Positions 1-8,750 of a stretch of DNA of 64,000 bases are shown piece after piece. Numbering within the stretch: position 1 is the stretch's first letter; every line of letters begins with the position of its first letter. Position numbers and translations under genes: made by a program. Under the pieces are notes generated by a model. The model did not search any database. It was not told the origin of the DNA and worked only from the letters and a program-made list of their open reading frames with translations. Location: assembly GCA_963764505.1 (NCBI GenBank), contig CAVXSP010000001.1:2976001-3040000 (forward strand). Reading direction: 5' to 3'. The stretch comes from CAVXSP01 sp963764505. GTDB taxonomy: Bacteria > Acidobacteriota > Vicinamibacteria > Vicinamibacterales > SCN-69-37.

Positions 1-356
1 AGCTCGAGCACCGCTGCCGAGAGGTCGTCCGGCAGGTGCCCGATCAGCGCGGCGGCGTCGTCGGACGGAATCTCCTGGATCAGGCGGGCGATCTCCTCCG
101 CGGGCCGGAGGCCGAGCAGCTCGGCGGCCGCTTCCGGCCCGAGCTCGCTGAGCGCCTCGACGGCGAGCCGGCCGTTCTTCTCGACCAGCACGTTGAACGC
201 GGCCTGGCGCTGCTTCTCGGAGAGCTCCGTGAAGATCTGGGCGAGGTCGGCGGGATGCTGCTTCTGGAGCAGATTGAGGAGATTCGACGTCGCTCCGACG
301 CGCAGCAGCCGCCGCACCGACTCGACGATCAGATCGATCCTGCGCTGCGTCGGCAT
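1..356 (-). CDS. mgtE: Magnesium transporter MgtE, N-terminal part (runs off window)
   Basis: Only the first 118 codons are present, and the gene continues past the left edge. The visible part is the helical N domain of MgtE-type Mg2+ channels: a run of short amphipathic repeats beginning near residue 33 with HPADLAQIFTEL, followed by QAAFNVL, EALSELGPEAAAELL and an acidic stretch, IPSDDAAALIGHLPDD. In the family this cytosolic domain, together with CBS domains, senses Mg2+ and gates a five-helix pore. The pore and CBS parts are not visible here, so a soluble MgtE_N-only protein is possible. The ATG at 356 lies 61 bp after the era stop on the same strand, so it probably ends the era operon. 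The frame stays open upstream of this ATG, but no better start is seen. Confidence 0.75.
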   Translation of the reverse strand, partial: MPTQRRIDLIVESVRRLLRVGATSNLLNLLQKQHPADLAQIFTELSEKQRQAAFNVLVEKNGRLAVEALSELGPEAAAELLGLRPAEEIARLIQEIPSDDAAALIGHLPDDLSAAVLE

Positions 357-417
357 AGGGAACCGGTACTTGTACCACGACGCGCCGCCCGTGCAGAAGC
401 CGGACGGCTGGCGCCGT

Positions 418-1317
418 TCACGATCCGCGGCGGCCCTGCAGGCCGAGCTCGTCGAGAAGCCGCTCGTCGTCGCGCCAGTCGGCGCGCGTCTTGACGTGCA
501 GGTCCAGATAGACCCTGCGCTCCAGCATCTCCTCCAGATCGCGGCGCGCGTCCGAGCCGATCCGCTTGATCATCTCGCCGCGCGCGCCGATCACGATCGG
601 CCGCTGGGACTCACGATCGACCAGGATGGACGCGAAGATCCGCGTGAGCCCCCCTTCCGGGGGCGGGTCCTCCCATCGGTCGACGACGACCGCGGTGGTA
701 TACGGCAACTCGTCCCGGGTGTGCGCGAGCACCTTCTCGCGGATCATCTCCGCCCCAAGCGTCCGCTCCGTCTGATCCGTGAGGTAGTCCTCCGGGTACA
801 AGGCGTCGCGTTCGGGCAGCGCCTCGAGGATTTCGCGTTCGAGCCGATCCACACCGTCCCCGGTCTTCGCGGAGATCGGAACGACGGCGCGGAACGCGCC
901 GGTCCGGCCATAGCGATCGATCGTCGGCAACAGTCCTCGCGGGTCGATCCGGTCGATCTTGTTCAGCGCGAGCACCGCCGGCACCCGCTGGCGCTCGAGC
1001 AGACCGAGCACGAACGCATCGCCCGATCCCGTCTTCACGCTCGCGTCGACGAGGAGCACGACGAGATCCACGTCGCGGAGCGCCGACAGGGCCGCGGCCA
1101 CCATCCGGCGGTTCATCCGGTGCACGGGCTTGTGGATGCCCGGCGTGTCGATGAACGCGATCTGGCCCTCCGGCGTGGTCCGCACGCCGAGAATGCGATG
1201 GCGCGTGGTCTGCGGCTTGTCCGAGACGATCGCGATCTTCTGTCCGACGAACCGGTTGAGCAGGGTCGACTTGCCGGCGTTCGGCCGTCCGACGAGCGCG
1301 ACGACCCCCGCTTTCAT
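418..1317 (-). CDS. era: GTPase Era
   Basis: This 299-residue protein matches the usual length of Era (about 300). The P-loop GRPNAGKST is at residues 10-18, the G3 motif DTPG at 57-60, the G4 motif NKID at 119-122, and SAKTGDG follows. The C-terminal KH domain carries GARGEMIKRIG. Era is an essential GTPase that binds the 3' end of 16S rRNA and helps mature the 30S subunit at the membrane-proximal cytosol. Its ATG overlaps the stop codon of the upstream CBS protein (ATGA), so the two are probably translationally coupled. The surrounding order phoH-ybeY-corC-era is a classic conserved ribosome maturation operon. Confidence 0.97.
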   Translation of the reverse strand: MKAGVVALVGRPNAGKSTLLNRFVGQKIAIVSDKPQTTRHRILGVRTTPEGQIAFIDTPGIHKPVHRMNRRMVAAALSALRDVDLVVLLVDASVKTGSGDAFVLGLLERQRVPAVLALNKIDRIDPRGLLPTIDRYGRTGAFRAVVPISAKTGDGVDRLEREILEALPERDALYPEDYLTDQTERTLGAEMIREKVLAHTRDELPYTTAVVVDRWEDPPPEGGLTRIFASILVDRESQRPIVIGARGEMIKRIGSDARRDLEEMLERRVYLDLHVKTRADWRDDERLLDELGLQGRRGS

Positions 1318-2537
1318 TCGCCGGCCTCGGGCGGAGCCGGTGGGAGCCTCCGGATGCGGACCTTGTGGATACGGCGCCGCTCCGCCTCGAGGATCTCGAC
1401 CTCCAGTCCGTCGAACGTGAACTGCTCGCCGACCGCCGGCACCCGGCCGACCCGCGCCAGCACGTATCCGCCCACGGTCTCGAAGCTGCCCTCCTCGATC
1501 TCGATCCCCAGGCGCTTCCGCATCTCGCCGATCCCCACCTTGGCGCTGAAGACGAACGTATCGTCGGCTTCGGCCACGACCGGCTCCGCTTCGCTGTCGT
1601 ATTCGTCGCGGATCTCGCCGACGAGCTCCTCGATGACGTCTTCGACCGTCACCAGCCCGGCCGTCCCGCCGTACTCGTCGACGACGATCGCGAGCTGGAA
1701 CCGCTTCTGCTGGAATTCGCGGAGCAGGTCCACGACGCGCTTCGTTTCCGGCACGAACGCGGCCGGTCGCATGATCTCCGACACCCTGAGCGTCGGCGGG
1801 ATCGCGTCGGTCATCTGGATCAGGTCCTTGACCACGACGAGCCCCACGATGTTGTCGAGGTTCTCGGTGAACACGGGCAGCCGCGAGTACTCCTGGTCCC
1901 GCACGAGCTGCCGCAGCTCGTCGATGGTGGCGTCGGCGCGAATCGCCACGATATCCGGACGTGGCGTCATGACCTCGCGCACCAGCGTTTCGCTGAAGTT
2001 CACGACCGACCGCAGCAGGCGGTTCTCGTCCTCGCGAGGCTGGTGGTCCTCGGCGGGCGCCGCCGCGTCCGCGCCGTTGCGCGGCGGCTCTTCCAGTTCG
2101 CGGAAGATCGGCTCCCCGAGCCATCCGATGACCAGCAGCGTCAACGGCGCCAGCACGTTGGCGATCGCGCTGAACGGCGGGAGCAGCACGTCGAGCACCC
2201 GCTGCGGCGACCGCCGTACCAGCAGCGCCGGCACGACGTGTCCCACGGCGAGGTACAGGAGCACGCACGACGCGAGCAGCAGCGCGGCCGCCTCCAGCCC
2301 CACGCCGAACGCCTGCGAGAGCAGGACCACGGTGAAGACCAGCAGGACGCCGCGCATCAGGCGGGCGGGGACGAAGAACGTCAGCGGGTCCTCGAGGTAG
2401 GCGCGCAGCGCGTCGTTCGCGCGCTCGCGCTCGGCTTCGAGCCGCTGCGGCAGGCGCATCAGGAGCCCGAACGCCGTTTCGATGGCGGCCAGGCCCAGAA
2501 TGCCCGTCGAAGTCAGGAACACGAGCAGCGGAATCAT
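1314..2537 (-). CDS. CorC/HlyC-type CBS-domain membrane protein
   Basis: The protein has 407 residues. It starts with a hydrophobic region of about 150 residues with three or four membrane segments and an IETAF motif typical of the DUF21/CNNM domain. Two CBS domains follow (VMTPRPDIVAI... and ...FQLAIVVDEYGG), with the family signature GLVTVEDVIEELVGEI, and then a C-terminal CorC_HlyC domain (FETVGGYVLARVGRVP). Such proteins are linked to Mg2+/Co2+ homeostasis; in E. coli the equivalent YbeX sits between ybeY and lnt. The start at 2537 was chosen because its ATG overlaps the ybeY stop (ATGA), and it places a membrane segment at the N-terminus. Its own stop overlaps the era start. The exact ion and direction of transport are not shown by the sequence. 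Confidence 0.9.
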   Translation of the reverse strand: MIPLLVFLTSTGILGLAAIETAFGLLMRLPQRLEAERERANDALRAYLEDPLTFFVPARLMRGVLLVFTVVLLSQAFGVGLEAAALLLASCVLLYLAVGHVVPALLVRRSPQRVLDVLLPPFSAIANVLAPLTLLVIGWLGEPIFRELEEPPRNGADAAAPAEDHQPREDENRLLRSVVNFSETLVREVMTPRPDIVAIRADATIDELRQLVRDQEYSRLPVFTENLDNIVGLVVVKDLIQMTDAIPPTLRVSEIMRPAAFVPETKRVVDLLREFQQKRFQLAIVVDEYGGTAGLVTVEDVIEELVGEIRDEYDSEAEPVVAEADDTFVFSAKVGIGEMRKRLGIEIEEGSFETVGGYVLARVGRVPAVGEQFTFDGLEVEILEAERRRIHKVRIRRLPPAPPEAGE

Positions 2538-3031
2538 CGAGTCCGCACGCGGCCGCCCGCCCGGGCGATCAACCCGGCCGGCAGCCCGACCCGGCGCCTC
2601 AATCGCTCCTCGAGACGACGCATCTCGCCCTGATCGGTATGGTGATCGTACCCCAGCAGGTGCAGGAGTCCATGCAGAGCCAGCACGCGGATCTCCGTCT
2701 CCAGGGAATGCCCGCAATCGCGGGCCTGGCGCCGCGCGACGCCGGTCGCGATTGCGAGGTCGCCGAGCGCGTGCGGCCGGCCGGCCACGCGAGCCGCGTC
2801 GCGCACGCCCCTCGACCGCGCGGCTTCCGCGGGGAACGACAGGACGTCGGTGACCGAGTCGATGCCGCGAAACTGCCGATTCAGCCGGCGCATCGTCCGA
2901 TCGTCCACGAGCGCGATCGCGACGCTGCCCCGCGCCGATGCCGGCGAGGCGCGGGCGAGCCACGACGCGAGGCCGTGCGCCTGGAGCGGGCATCCGCGCC
3001 CGTCGCTGACCGCCACCGTCAGGCGAGGCAC
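2534..3031 (-). CDS. ybeY: Endoribonuclease YbeY
   Basis: This 165-residue protein carries the metal-binding signature HGLLHLLGYDH at residues 120-130 (H3xH5xH), which coordinates zinc in the UPF0054/YbeY family. The upstream TDVLSFP motif near residue 61 is also conserved. YbeY is a single-strand endoribonuclease needed for 16S rRNA 3' end maturation and late 70S quality control. It lies 60 bp after phoH and its stop overlaps the start of the CorC-like gene, consistent with one polycistronic message for phoH, ybeY, corC and era. Confidence 0.95.
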   Translation of the reverse strand: MPRLTVAVSDGRGCPLQAHGLASWLARASPASARGSVAIALVDDRTMRRLNRQFRGIDSVTDVLSFPAEAARSRGVRDAARVAGRPHALGDLAIATGVARRQARDCGHSLETEIRVLALHGLLHLLGYDHHTDQGEMRRLEERLRRRVGLPAGLIARAGGRVRTR

Positions 3032-3091
3032 AGCGAGAGCACCGGGACCGCGCCTGCTCCCAGACTCACGAGTCGCGACCGCCGTGGGCCC

Positions 3092-4060
3092 TCATGGTTT
3101 CGCCAGGTTGGAGTACGCCTCGTAGGCCTTGACGATCTGCTGCACGAGGGCGTGACGGACCACGTCGCGCTCATCGAAATAGACCGTCGCAATCCCCTCG
3201 ATGCCGCTGAGCACCTTCAGCGATTCGACGAGGCCGGAGATGCGGCCGGGCGGCAGATCGATCTGGGTGATGTCCCCCGTGACGACCGCCTTCGACCCGA
3301 AGCCGATGCGGGTGAGGAACATCTTCATCTGTTCGGATGTCGTGTTCTGCGCCTCGTCGAGAATCACGAACGCATCGTTGAGCGTGCGTCCGCGCATGAA
3401 CGCAATGGGCGCCACCTCGATGACGCCCCGCTCGAGCAGCCGTTCCACGCGATCCGCATCGAGCATGTCGTACAGCGCGTCGTAGAGCGGGCGCAGGTAC
3501 GGATTGACCTTCTCCTGCAGATCGCCCGGCAGGAACCCGAGCTTCTCGCCCGCCTCCACGGCCGGCCGGGCCAGGATGATCCGGGTGACCCGCTTGGCCA
3601 GCAGGTAGGCCACGGCCTGCGCCATCGCCAGGTAGGTCTTCCCCGTGCCGGCCGGCCCGACGCCGAACACGATGTCGAACCGCTCGATCGCATCCAGATA
3701 GCGGCGTTGCGTGACGCTCTTCGGCGTCACCTGCCGCCGGCCGGCGGCGCGCGCCGCGCCCTTGAGGAAATACTCCTGGAGCTCGACGTTCGGATTCTGG
3801 GAAACGAGTTGAGCGGCCGTCTTGACGTCGCCGCGGCCGAAGCGGTAGCCCTCCCGGAGCAGGGCGGCGAGCTGCTCCAGCACGCGCTCGGCGCGCGCCA
3901 CCTCCTCCGGGCCGCCCTCGACGACGACGTCGTGGCCAACCGTCTTGAGGCGAACCTTCAGGGCCCCTTCGAGACTTCGCAGGTTTTCGTCGAGCGAGCC
4001 GTACAGCGTCTCGATGCCCTCGTCGGGCATCGCGATGCGTCGCATCGAAGACGTAGGCAT
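3092..4060 (-). CDS. phoH: PhoH-family ATPase
   Basis: The protein has 322 residues. An N-terminal nucleic-acid-binding-like region of about 110 residues precedes the P-loop GPAGTGKT at residues 135-142. The Walker B motif VILDEAQN lies about 95 residues further on, followed by TGDITQIDLP. This is the PhoH-like ATPase fold (PhoH/YbeZ), related to superfamily 1 helicases. YbeZ binds YbeY, and the two genes are adjacent here. Possible starts also exist at Met6 and Met11, because the first ten residues are not conserved in the family. The upstream ROK kinase ends 9 bp before this start. Confidence 0.95.
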   Translation of the reverse strand: MPTSSMRRIAMPDEGIETLYGSLDENLRSLEGALKVRLKTVGHDVVVEGGPEEVARAERVLEQLAALLREGYRFGRGDVKTAAQLVSQNPNVELQEYFLKGAARAAGRRQVTPKSVTQRRYLDAIERFDIVFGVGPAGTGKTYLAMAQAVAYLLAKRVTRIILARPAVEAGEKLGFLPGDLQEKVNPYLRPLYDALYDMLDADRVERLLERGVIEVAPIAFMRGRTLNDAFVILDEAQNTTSEQMKMFLTRIGFGSKAVVTGDITQIDLPPGRISGLVESLKVLSGIEGIATVYFDERDVVRHALVQQIVKAYEAYSNLAKP

Positions 4061-4069
4061 CCGGCAATT

Positions 4070-4999
4070 TCAGCCTAGCATGGAACGCGGGGCGCCGCGA
4101 TTCTCCGCGGGCCAGAGCCAGGCGGCGCCTCGCACGCCGCTGGCGTCGCCGTGACGCGCCCGCACGAACCGCGTCGTCACGGCGTCGGAGAACACGAACG
4201 GCGCCCAGAGGCCCGGCACGAGGCCGTAGATGTCCGCCAGGTTGGACAATCCGCCGCCGGCCACGATCACGTCGGGATCGAGCAGGTTGATGACCGAGGC
4301 CAGCGACTTCGCGAGGCGCCGGCGCCAGGCCCCGAGCGACGCGACCGCCGTCCCTTCCCCAGCGGCCGCGCGTCGCGCGACGTCCTCTCCCGACAGTCCT
4401 GCGGTGCCGCCGCGGCGTCCGTAGTCGGCCGCCAGGCCTGGGCCCGAGAGGAACGTCTCGACGCACCCACGGCGGCCGCAGTAGCACGCCGGGCCCGGCC
4501 GTTCGTCGTCGTCCGGCCAGGGCAGCGGGTTGTGGCCCCACTCGCCGGCGATCGAGTTCGCGCCCTCGAGCACGCGCCCGTCCACGACGATCCCCCCGCC
4601 CACGCCGGTGCCGAGAATGATGCCGAAGACCGACCTGGCCGCGCTCGCCGCTCCGTCCGCCGCCTCCGACATCGCAAAGCAGTTCGCGTCGTTCGCCAGC
4701 CGGACCGGCCGCTCCAGTCGCCGCTCGAGATCGGCTGGCAGCGGATGGCCGATCAGCCAGGTGGAGTTGGCGTTCTTGACGAGTCCGGTCGATGGAGAGA
4801 TCGTGCCCGGGATGCCGATGCCCACCGTGCACGGCCCGGCGGTCCGCTCGGCTTCCCCGACCAGTTGCGCGATCGCGTCGAGCGTCGCCGCGTAGTCGCC
4901 GCGCGGACTCGAGATGCGCCGCTCCCAGCGCAGTGCACCGCCGGCGTCCAACACGACGATGGCGATCTTGGTCCCGCCGAGGTCGATGCCGATCCGCAT
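4070..4999 (-). CDS. ROK-family sugar kinase (fructokinase/Mak-like)
   Basis: This 309-residue protein starts with the ATP-binding motif GIDLGGTK. It contains the ROK active-site segment GEWGHNPLPWP and the zinc-binding motif CYCGRRGCVE, and then a second glycine-rich nucleotide motif. The GEWGHNPLPW form of the active site is the one seen in E. coli Mak (manno-fructokinase), so fructose, glucose or another hexose is the likely substrate; the sequence does not settle which. The start at 4999 was chosen because the DLGGTK motif begins six residues later, and upstream sequence belongs to aspS, which ends 11 bp away. No transcriptional-regulator (HTH) domain is present, which excludes a ROK repressor. 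Confidence 0.9.
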   Translation of the reverse strand: MRIGIDLGGTKIAIVVLDAGGALRWERRISSPRGDYAATLDAIAQLVGEAERTAGPCTVGIGIPGTISPSTGLVKNANSTWLIGHPLPADLERRLERPVRLANDANCFAMSEAADGAASAARSVFGIILGTGVGGGIVVDGRVLEGANSIAGEWGHNPLPWPDDDERPGPACYCGRRGCVETFLSGPGLAADYGRRGGTAGLSGEDVARRAAAGEGTAVASLGAWRRRLAKSLASVINLLDPDVIVAGGGLSNLADIYGLVPGLWAPFVFSDAVTTRFVRARHGDASGVRGAAWLWPAENRGAPRSMLG

Positions 5000-5010
5000 G
5001 CGGCCCGCGT

Positions 5011-6759
5011 TCAGCTCACGGTCCGGATTCTCAGCTCCCGCAGCTGCCGGGCGTCCACCGTCGAGGGGGCGCCGGCCATCAGATCGATCGCCTGCGCGGT
5101 CTTCGGGAACGCGATCACCTCGCGGATCGACGACTCGCCGCACAGAATCGCCAGGATGCGGTCGAGACCGAACGCGATGCCGCCGTGCGGCGGCGTCCCG
5201 TACTCGAGCGCGTCGAGGAAGAAGCCGAAGCGCGCCTTCGCGTCTTCGTCGCCGATGCCGAGCAGCCGGAACACCTGCCGCTGCACGGCCGGCATGTGAA
5301 TTCGAATGCTGCCGCCGGCGATCTCCGAGCCGTTGAGCGCCAGGTCGTAGGCGCGGGCACGCACGCTGCCAGGCGAGGACTCGAGCCGATCCACGTCCTC
5401 GAGACGCGGCGACGTGAACGGATGGTGCATCGAGTCCCAGCGCCCCTCGTCGGCGTTCCAGTCGAGCAGGGGGAACTCGGTGACCCAGACGAACCGGAAC
5501 TGCGTGGGCGACATGAGCTGTTCGAGCCGGCCGACGTGCAGGCGCAGCTTCCCGAGGACCTCCGCGGTCGTCGCGATCGAGCCGCCCATGAACACCAGCA
5601 AATCGCCGGCGGTGGCGCCCGCCAGGTCCAGCGCGGCCCGCAGGGGCGCCTCTCCCAGCAGCTTCAGCGCCGAGCTCTGGACGGCGCCGTCCGCGAGGCG
5701 CGCCCAGGCGGCATGGCCGCCGAGCCGCTGCGACTCCGCGACGAGATCGTCGAGCTGCTTGCGCGAGTACCGGCTGCCGCCGGCCACCACGAACCCGCGC
5801 AGCGCGCGCTCGCCGTCCGGGAGCTCCGCGACGAACGTCGGTAGAGCGCCCTCGAACGCCGGCAGCAGGTCGGCGATCGGCATGCCGGGCCGGAGATCGG
5901 GCTTGTCCGAGCCGTACTTCAACATCGCGTCCTGGTAGGAGACGCGCGGGAACGGCGTCTCCACCGCGAACCCGGCCGTCTTCCACATCGCCTGGATGGC
6001 GCCTTCGACGATCCCGTAGATCAGCGCCTCGGATGCGAACGACACCTCGACGTCGATCTGCGTGAACTCCGGCTGCCGGTCGGCCCGGAGGTCCTCGTCG
6101 CGGAAGCAGCGGACGATCTGCACGTAGCGATCCATGCCGGCGATCATCAGGATCTGCTTGAAGATCTGCGGCGACTGCGGCAGCGCGAAGAACTCGCCCG
6201 GGTGGAGCCGGCTCGGCACGAGATAATCGCGCGCGCCCTCCGGCGTCGAGCGGGTGAGGATGGGCGTCTCGATCTCGAGAAAGCCCTCGCGATCGAAGTA
6301 CTCACGCGCCGCCATCGACACGCGATGGCGGAGGATCAGGTTGCGCTGCAGCTCCGGCCGCCGGAGGTCGAGGTAGCGGTACCGCAGGCGCGTCTCTTCC
6401 GCGACCTGCGCGTCCTCGTTGACCGGAAACGGCGGCGTTCGCGATTCGTTGAGGACCTCGATCCGCGTCGCGATGACCTCGATCTGCCCCGTCTCGATCT
6501 TCGGGTTCACCGAGTCGGGCGCGCGCCGCTCGACCAGCCCGTTCACCTCCACGACGAACTCCGGCCGCAGGCGCGGCCAGGCGCCGGTCGAACCGCTGCC
6601 CTCCCTCAGCACGACCTGCGTGATGCCGTAGCGGTCGCGCACGTCCAGGAAGACGACGCCGCCCAGATCGCGTACGCGGTGAATCCAGCCGAGCAGCACG
6701 ACTCGGGCGCCGGCGTCCGATGCCCGCAGCGCTCCACAGGTATGAGTTCGATACGTCAC
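5011..6759 (-). CDS. aspS: Aspartate--tRNA ligase
   Basis: This 582-residue protein fits bacterial AspRS (about 590). The order is an N-terminal OB-fold anticodon-binding domain (LGWIHRVRDLGGVVFLDVRD), the class II core with motif 2 (CFRDEDLRADRQPEFTQ), an inserted bacterial-type GAD domain in the middle third, and motif 3 GIAFGLDRILA near the C-terminus. It charges tRNA-Asp in the cytosol. Whether it is a discriminating or a non-discriminating enzyme that also charges tRNA-Asn cannot be read from these motifs. It lies 82 bp after hisS on the same strand, a common pairing in bacteria. Confidence 0.97.
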   Translation of the reverse strand: MTYRTHTCGALRASDAGARVVLLGWIHRVRDLGGVVFLDVRDRYGITQVVLREGSGSTGAWPRLRPEFVVEVNGLVERRAPDSVNPKIETGQIEVIATRIEVLNESRTPPFPVNEDAQVAEETRLRYRYLDLRRPELQRNLILRHRVSMAAREYFDREGFLEIETPILTRSTPEGARDYLVPSRLHPGEFFALPQSPQIFKQILMIAGMDRYVQIVRCFRDEDLRADRQPEFTQIDVEVSFASEALIYGIVEGAIQAMWKTAGFAVETPFPRVSYQDAMLKYGSDKPDLRPGMPIADLLPAFEGALPTFVAELPDGERALRGFVVAGGSRYSRKQLDDLVAESQRLGGHAAWARLADGAVQSSALKLLGEAPLRAALDLAGATAGDLLVFMGGSIATTAEVLGKLRLHVGRLEQLMSPTQFRFVWVTEFPLLDWNADEGRWDSMHHPFTSPRLEDVDRLESSPGSVRARAYDLALNGSEIAGGSIRIHMPAVQRQVFRLLGIGDEDAKARFGFFLDALEYGTPPHGGIAFGLDRILAILCGESSIREVIAFPKTAQAIDLMAGAPSTVDARQLRELRIRTVS

Positions 6760-6841
6760 GCGTCAATCTCTCTCCGTCCCCCTCGTTCGGGACGGCACGA
6801 AGAGCATACAGGATGTGCGGTACGGCCCCGCGGCCACCCGT

Positions 6842-8101
6842 TCAGGATCCGCCGCCGAGCACCGCGCGCACGGCGTCGAGGATCGCGTCGCGCGGCACCG
6901 CACGCTGCTCGCCACTGCGCATGTCGCGAAGCGTCACCTCGCCGCGGGCGAGCTCGTCGCCGCCCACGATCAGGGCCGCGCGGGCGCGCAGACGGTCGGC
7001 GCGCTTCATCTGGCCGCGGACCCCGCGCGCGTCGAATTCCATCTGTGCCGGCAGACCCGCCCGCCGCAGCTCGGCCAGCAGCTTCAACGCCTCGCCGCGT
7101 CCCTCGTCGCCGACGGCGACCAGAAAGGCCCGGCCGGGCGACTCGCCGAGCATCCCGTCGGGCAGCGCGAGGACGAGGCGTTCCAGTCCGGCGGCGAAGC
7201 CGATCCCGGGACGATCCGGCCCGCCGAGATCCTTGACGAGGCCGTCGTAGCGACCGCCCCCGAGCAGCGCGTTCTGCGCGCCGAGCGACTGGCCCAGCAC
7301 CTCGAACGTCGTGCGCGTGTAGTAGTCGAGCCCGCGCACGAGCCGGTGCGACAGGCGCCACGGAATGCCGAAGCCGCCGAGATGCCCTTGGACGTCGGCG
7401 AAGTGCGCCAGGCACGCCTCGCAGAGATAGTCGACCGAGTGCGGCAGCCGGTCGATGATCGGCTGATCCGCTTCGACCTTGCAGTCGTAGATTCGCAGCG
7501 GGTTCGTGCGGGCGCGCCGCTGGCAGTCCTGGCACAGGCGGGGCAGGTCGTCCCCGAGCGCCGCGAGCAGCGCCGCCTGGAACCGCGGCCGGCACGCCGC
7601 GCAGCCGACCGAGTTGATGACGAGCTCCGCCTGCCCGATCCGCAGCGCCCCGACCAGCGCCCACGCCAGATCGATGATCTCGGCGTCGACCGCCGGATCG
7701 TTCGATCCGAACGCCTCCACGTCGAGCTGGTGGAACTGCCGGTACCGGCCCTTCTGCGGCCGCTCGTACCGGAACATCGGCCCGAGGCAGAAGAGCTTCG
7801 CCGACGGCAGTACCTGCTCGAGGTTGTGCTCCACGTACGCCCGCACCATGCTCGGCGTGGCCTCGGGCCGGAGCGTCACCTGCTCGCCGCCCTTGTCGGT
7901 GAAGCTGTACATCTCCTTCTGGACGATGTCGGTCGACGCGCCCGTGCCCTTGGTGAACAGTTCCTCGTGCTCGATGAGCGGCGTGCGCAGCTCGACATAG
8001 CCGTAGCGGTCGCACAGCTCGCGCGAGACCCGCTCGACGAGCTGCCATTTCTCGACTTCACCGGGAACGATGTCGTGCGTGCCGCGGAGCGCGGGAATCA
8101 T
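6842..8101 (-). CDS. hisS: Histidine--tRNA ligase
   Basis: The protein has 419 residues, the normal length for bacterial HisRS. It begins with the typical RGTHDIVPGE segment. Class II motif 2 is present in FRYERPQKGRYRQFHQ, as is the histidine-specific motif LVRGLDYYTRTTFE, followed by GGGRYDGL, GFAAGLERL and a C-terminal anticodon-binding domain. It charges tRNA-His. The start at 8101 fits the family N-terminus. The 103 bp upstream contain a palindromic heptamer-repeat cluster, described separately. Confidence 0.97.
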   Translation of the reverse strand: MIPALRGTHDIVPGEVEKWQLVERVSRELCDRYGYVELRTPLIEHEELFTKGTGASTDIVQKEMYSFTDKGGEQVTLRPEATPSMVRAYVEHNLEQVLPSAKLFCLGPMFRYERPQKGRYRQFHQLDVEAFGSNDPAVDAEIIDLAWALVGALRIGQAELVINSVGCAACRPRFQAALLAALGDDLPRLCQDCQRRARTNPLRIYDCKVEADQPIIDRLPHSVDYLCEACLAHFADVQGHLGGFGIPWRLSHRLVRGLDYYTRTTFEVLGQSLGAQNALLGGGRYDGLVKDLGGPDRPGIGFAAGLERLVLALPDGMLGESPGRAFLVAVGDEGRGEALKLLAELRRAGLPAQMEFDARGVRGQMKRADRLRARAALIVGGDELARGEVTLRDMRSGEQRAVPRDAILDAVRAVLGGGS

Positions 8102-8119
8102 CAGGCGAGACTTCCAGCT

Positions 8120-8193
8120 TCACACGTCGAACTTCGAACCCTGAAGGCGCGACGACGAGCCCGGACGCTCGACGGTCGAAGTTCGAACTGTGA
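8120..8193. repeat. Inverted TCGAAC-type heptamer repeat / hairpin
   Basis: The short gap between hisS and the carbonic-anhydrase-like gene contains two near-identical inverted arms of about 20 bp (8120-8140 and 8174-8193), with two single-base indels between them. Each arm is built from 7-bp steps related to GTCGAAC or TTCGAAC, and a third copy follows at 8193-8201. The arms could form a transcript hairpin between two minus-strand genes. The same GTCGAAC heptamer is found in tandem inside dnaE2 at 27026-27059. There is no T-tract, so a classic intrinsic terminator is not supported. Confidence 0.7.
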
Positions 8194-8204
8194 CGTTCGA
8201 CGTT

Positions 8205-8708
8205 TCACTGGTAGTCCTTCCTGTACCGGACGTAGTTCTCGGCGTACTCGAGGATCGACCCCACCTCGGCGTCCGAGAGCGAGCGCCGGACCCTCCCCGG
8301 CGTGCCCATGACCATGGACCGGGGAGGCACGACCATGTTCTCCGTCACGACCGTTCCGGCAGCGACGATCGAGTCCTCCCCGATCCGCGCGCCGTTCAGC
8401 ACGATCGCGCCCATGCCGATCAGCACACGGTCGGCGACCGTGCATCCGTGCACGACCGCCGAGTGGCCGACGGTGACCGAATCGCCGAGGCGCGTGGCGT
8501 GGGTACCCTGCATCACGTGCAGCACGCACATGTCCTGCACGTTCGTGCGGCGGCCGACCCGGATCTGGTTCACGTCCCCGCGCAGGACCGCGTGGATCCA
8601 GACGCTGCTCTCGGCGCCGATCTCCACGTCGCCGATGACCTGCGCGCTGTCGTCGACGAACGCCGACGGATCGATCTTCGGCCAGCGGCCGCGGAACGGG
8701 CGGATCAT
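8205..8708 (-). CDS. Gamma-carbonic-anhydrase-like hexapeptide-repeat protein
   Basis: This 167-residue protein is made of left-handed beta-helix hexapeptide repeats (VIGDVEIGAES, RIGEDSIVAAG) and matches the YrdA/PaaY/Cam branch. It has the RGDVNQIRVG and NVQDMCVLHV segments, and histidines in VGHSAVVHG that bind the metal between subunits in the trimeric family. Some members are active carbonic anhydrases, and others have no proven activity. The ATG at 8708 is preceded by a TATAAT hexamer 8 bp upstream, so the mRNA is probably almost leaderless. Confidence 0.88.
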   Translation of the reverse strand: MIRPFRGRWPKIDPSAFVDDSAQVIGDVEIGAESSVWIHAVLRGDVNQIRVGRRTNVQDMCVLHVMQGTHATRLGDSVTVGHSAVVHGCTVADRVLIGMGAIVLNGARIGEDSIVAAGTVVTENMVVPPRSMVMGTPGRVRRSLSDAEVGSILEYAENYVRYRKDYQ

Positions 8709-8716
8709 CGGAAGAA

Positions 8717-8722
8717 ATTATA
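8717..8722 (-). promoter_or_regulatory. -10 element TATAAT before the gamma-CA gene
   Basis: On the minus strand a perfect TATAAT ends 8 bp before the ATG at 8708. No convincing -35 is visible. A start site 6-8 bp downstream of the hexamer would give a leader of almost no length. Confidence 0.55.
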
Positions 8723-8750
8723 TCGGGAGCGCTACGGGCCGGCCCTCCCG

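Noticed and set aside
193..2400. Long plus-strand open frame opposite era and the CBS gene
   Set aside because: High GC content keeps antisense frames open; the protein has no recognisable motif, whereas the minus strand encodes clear families.
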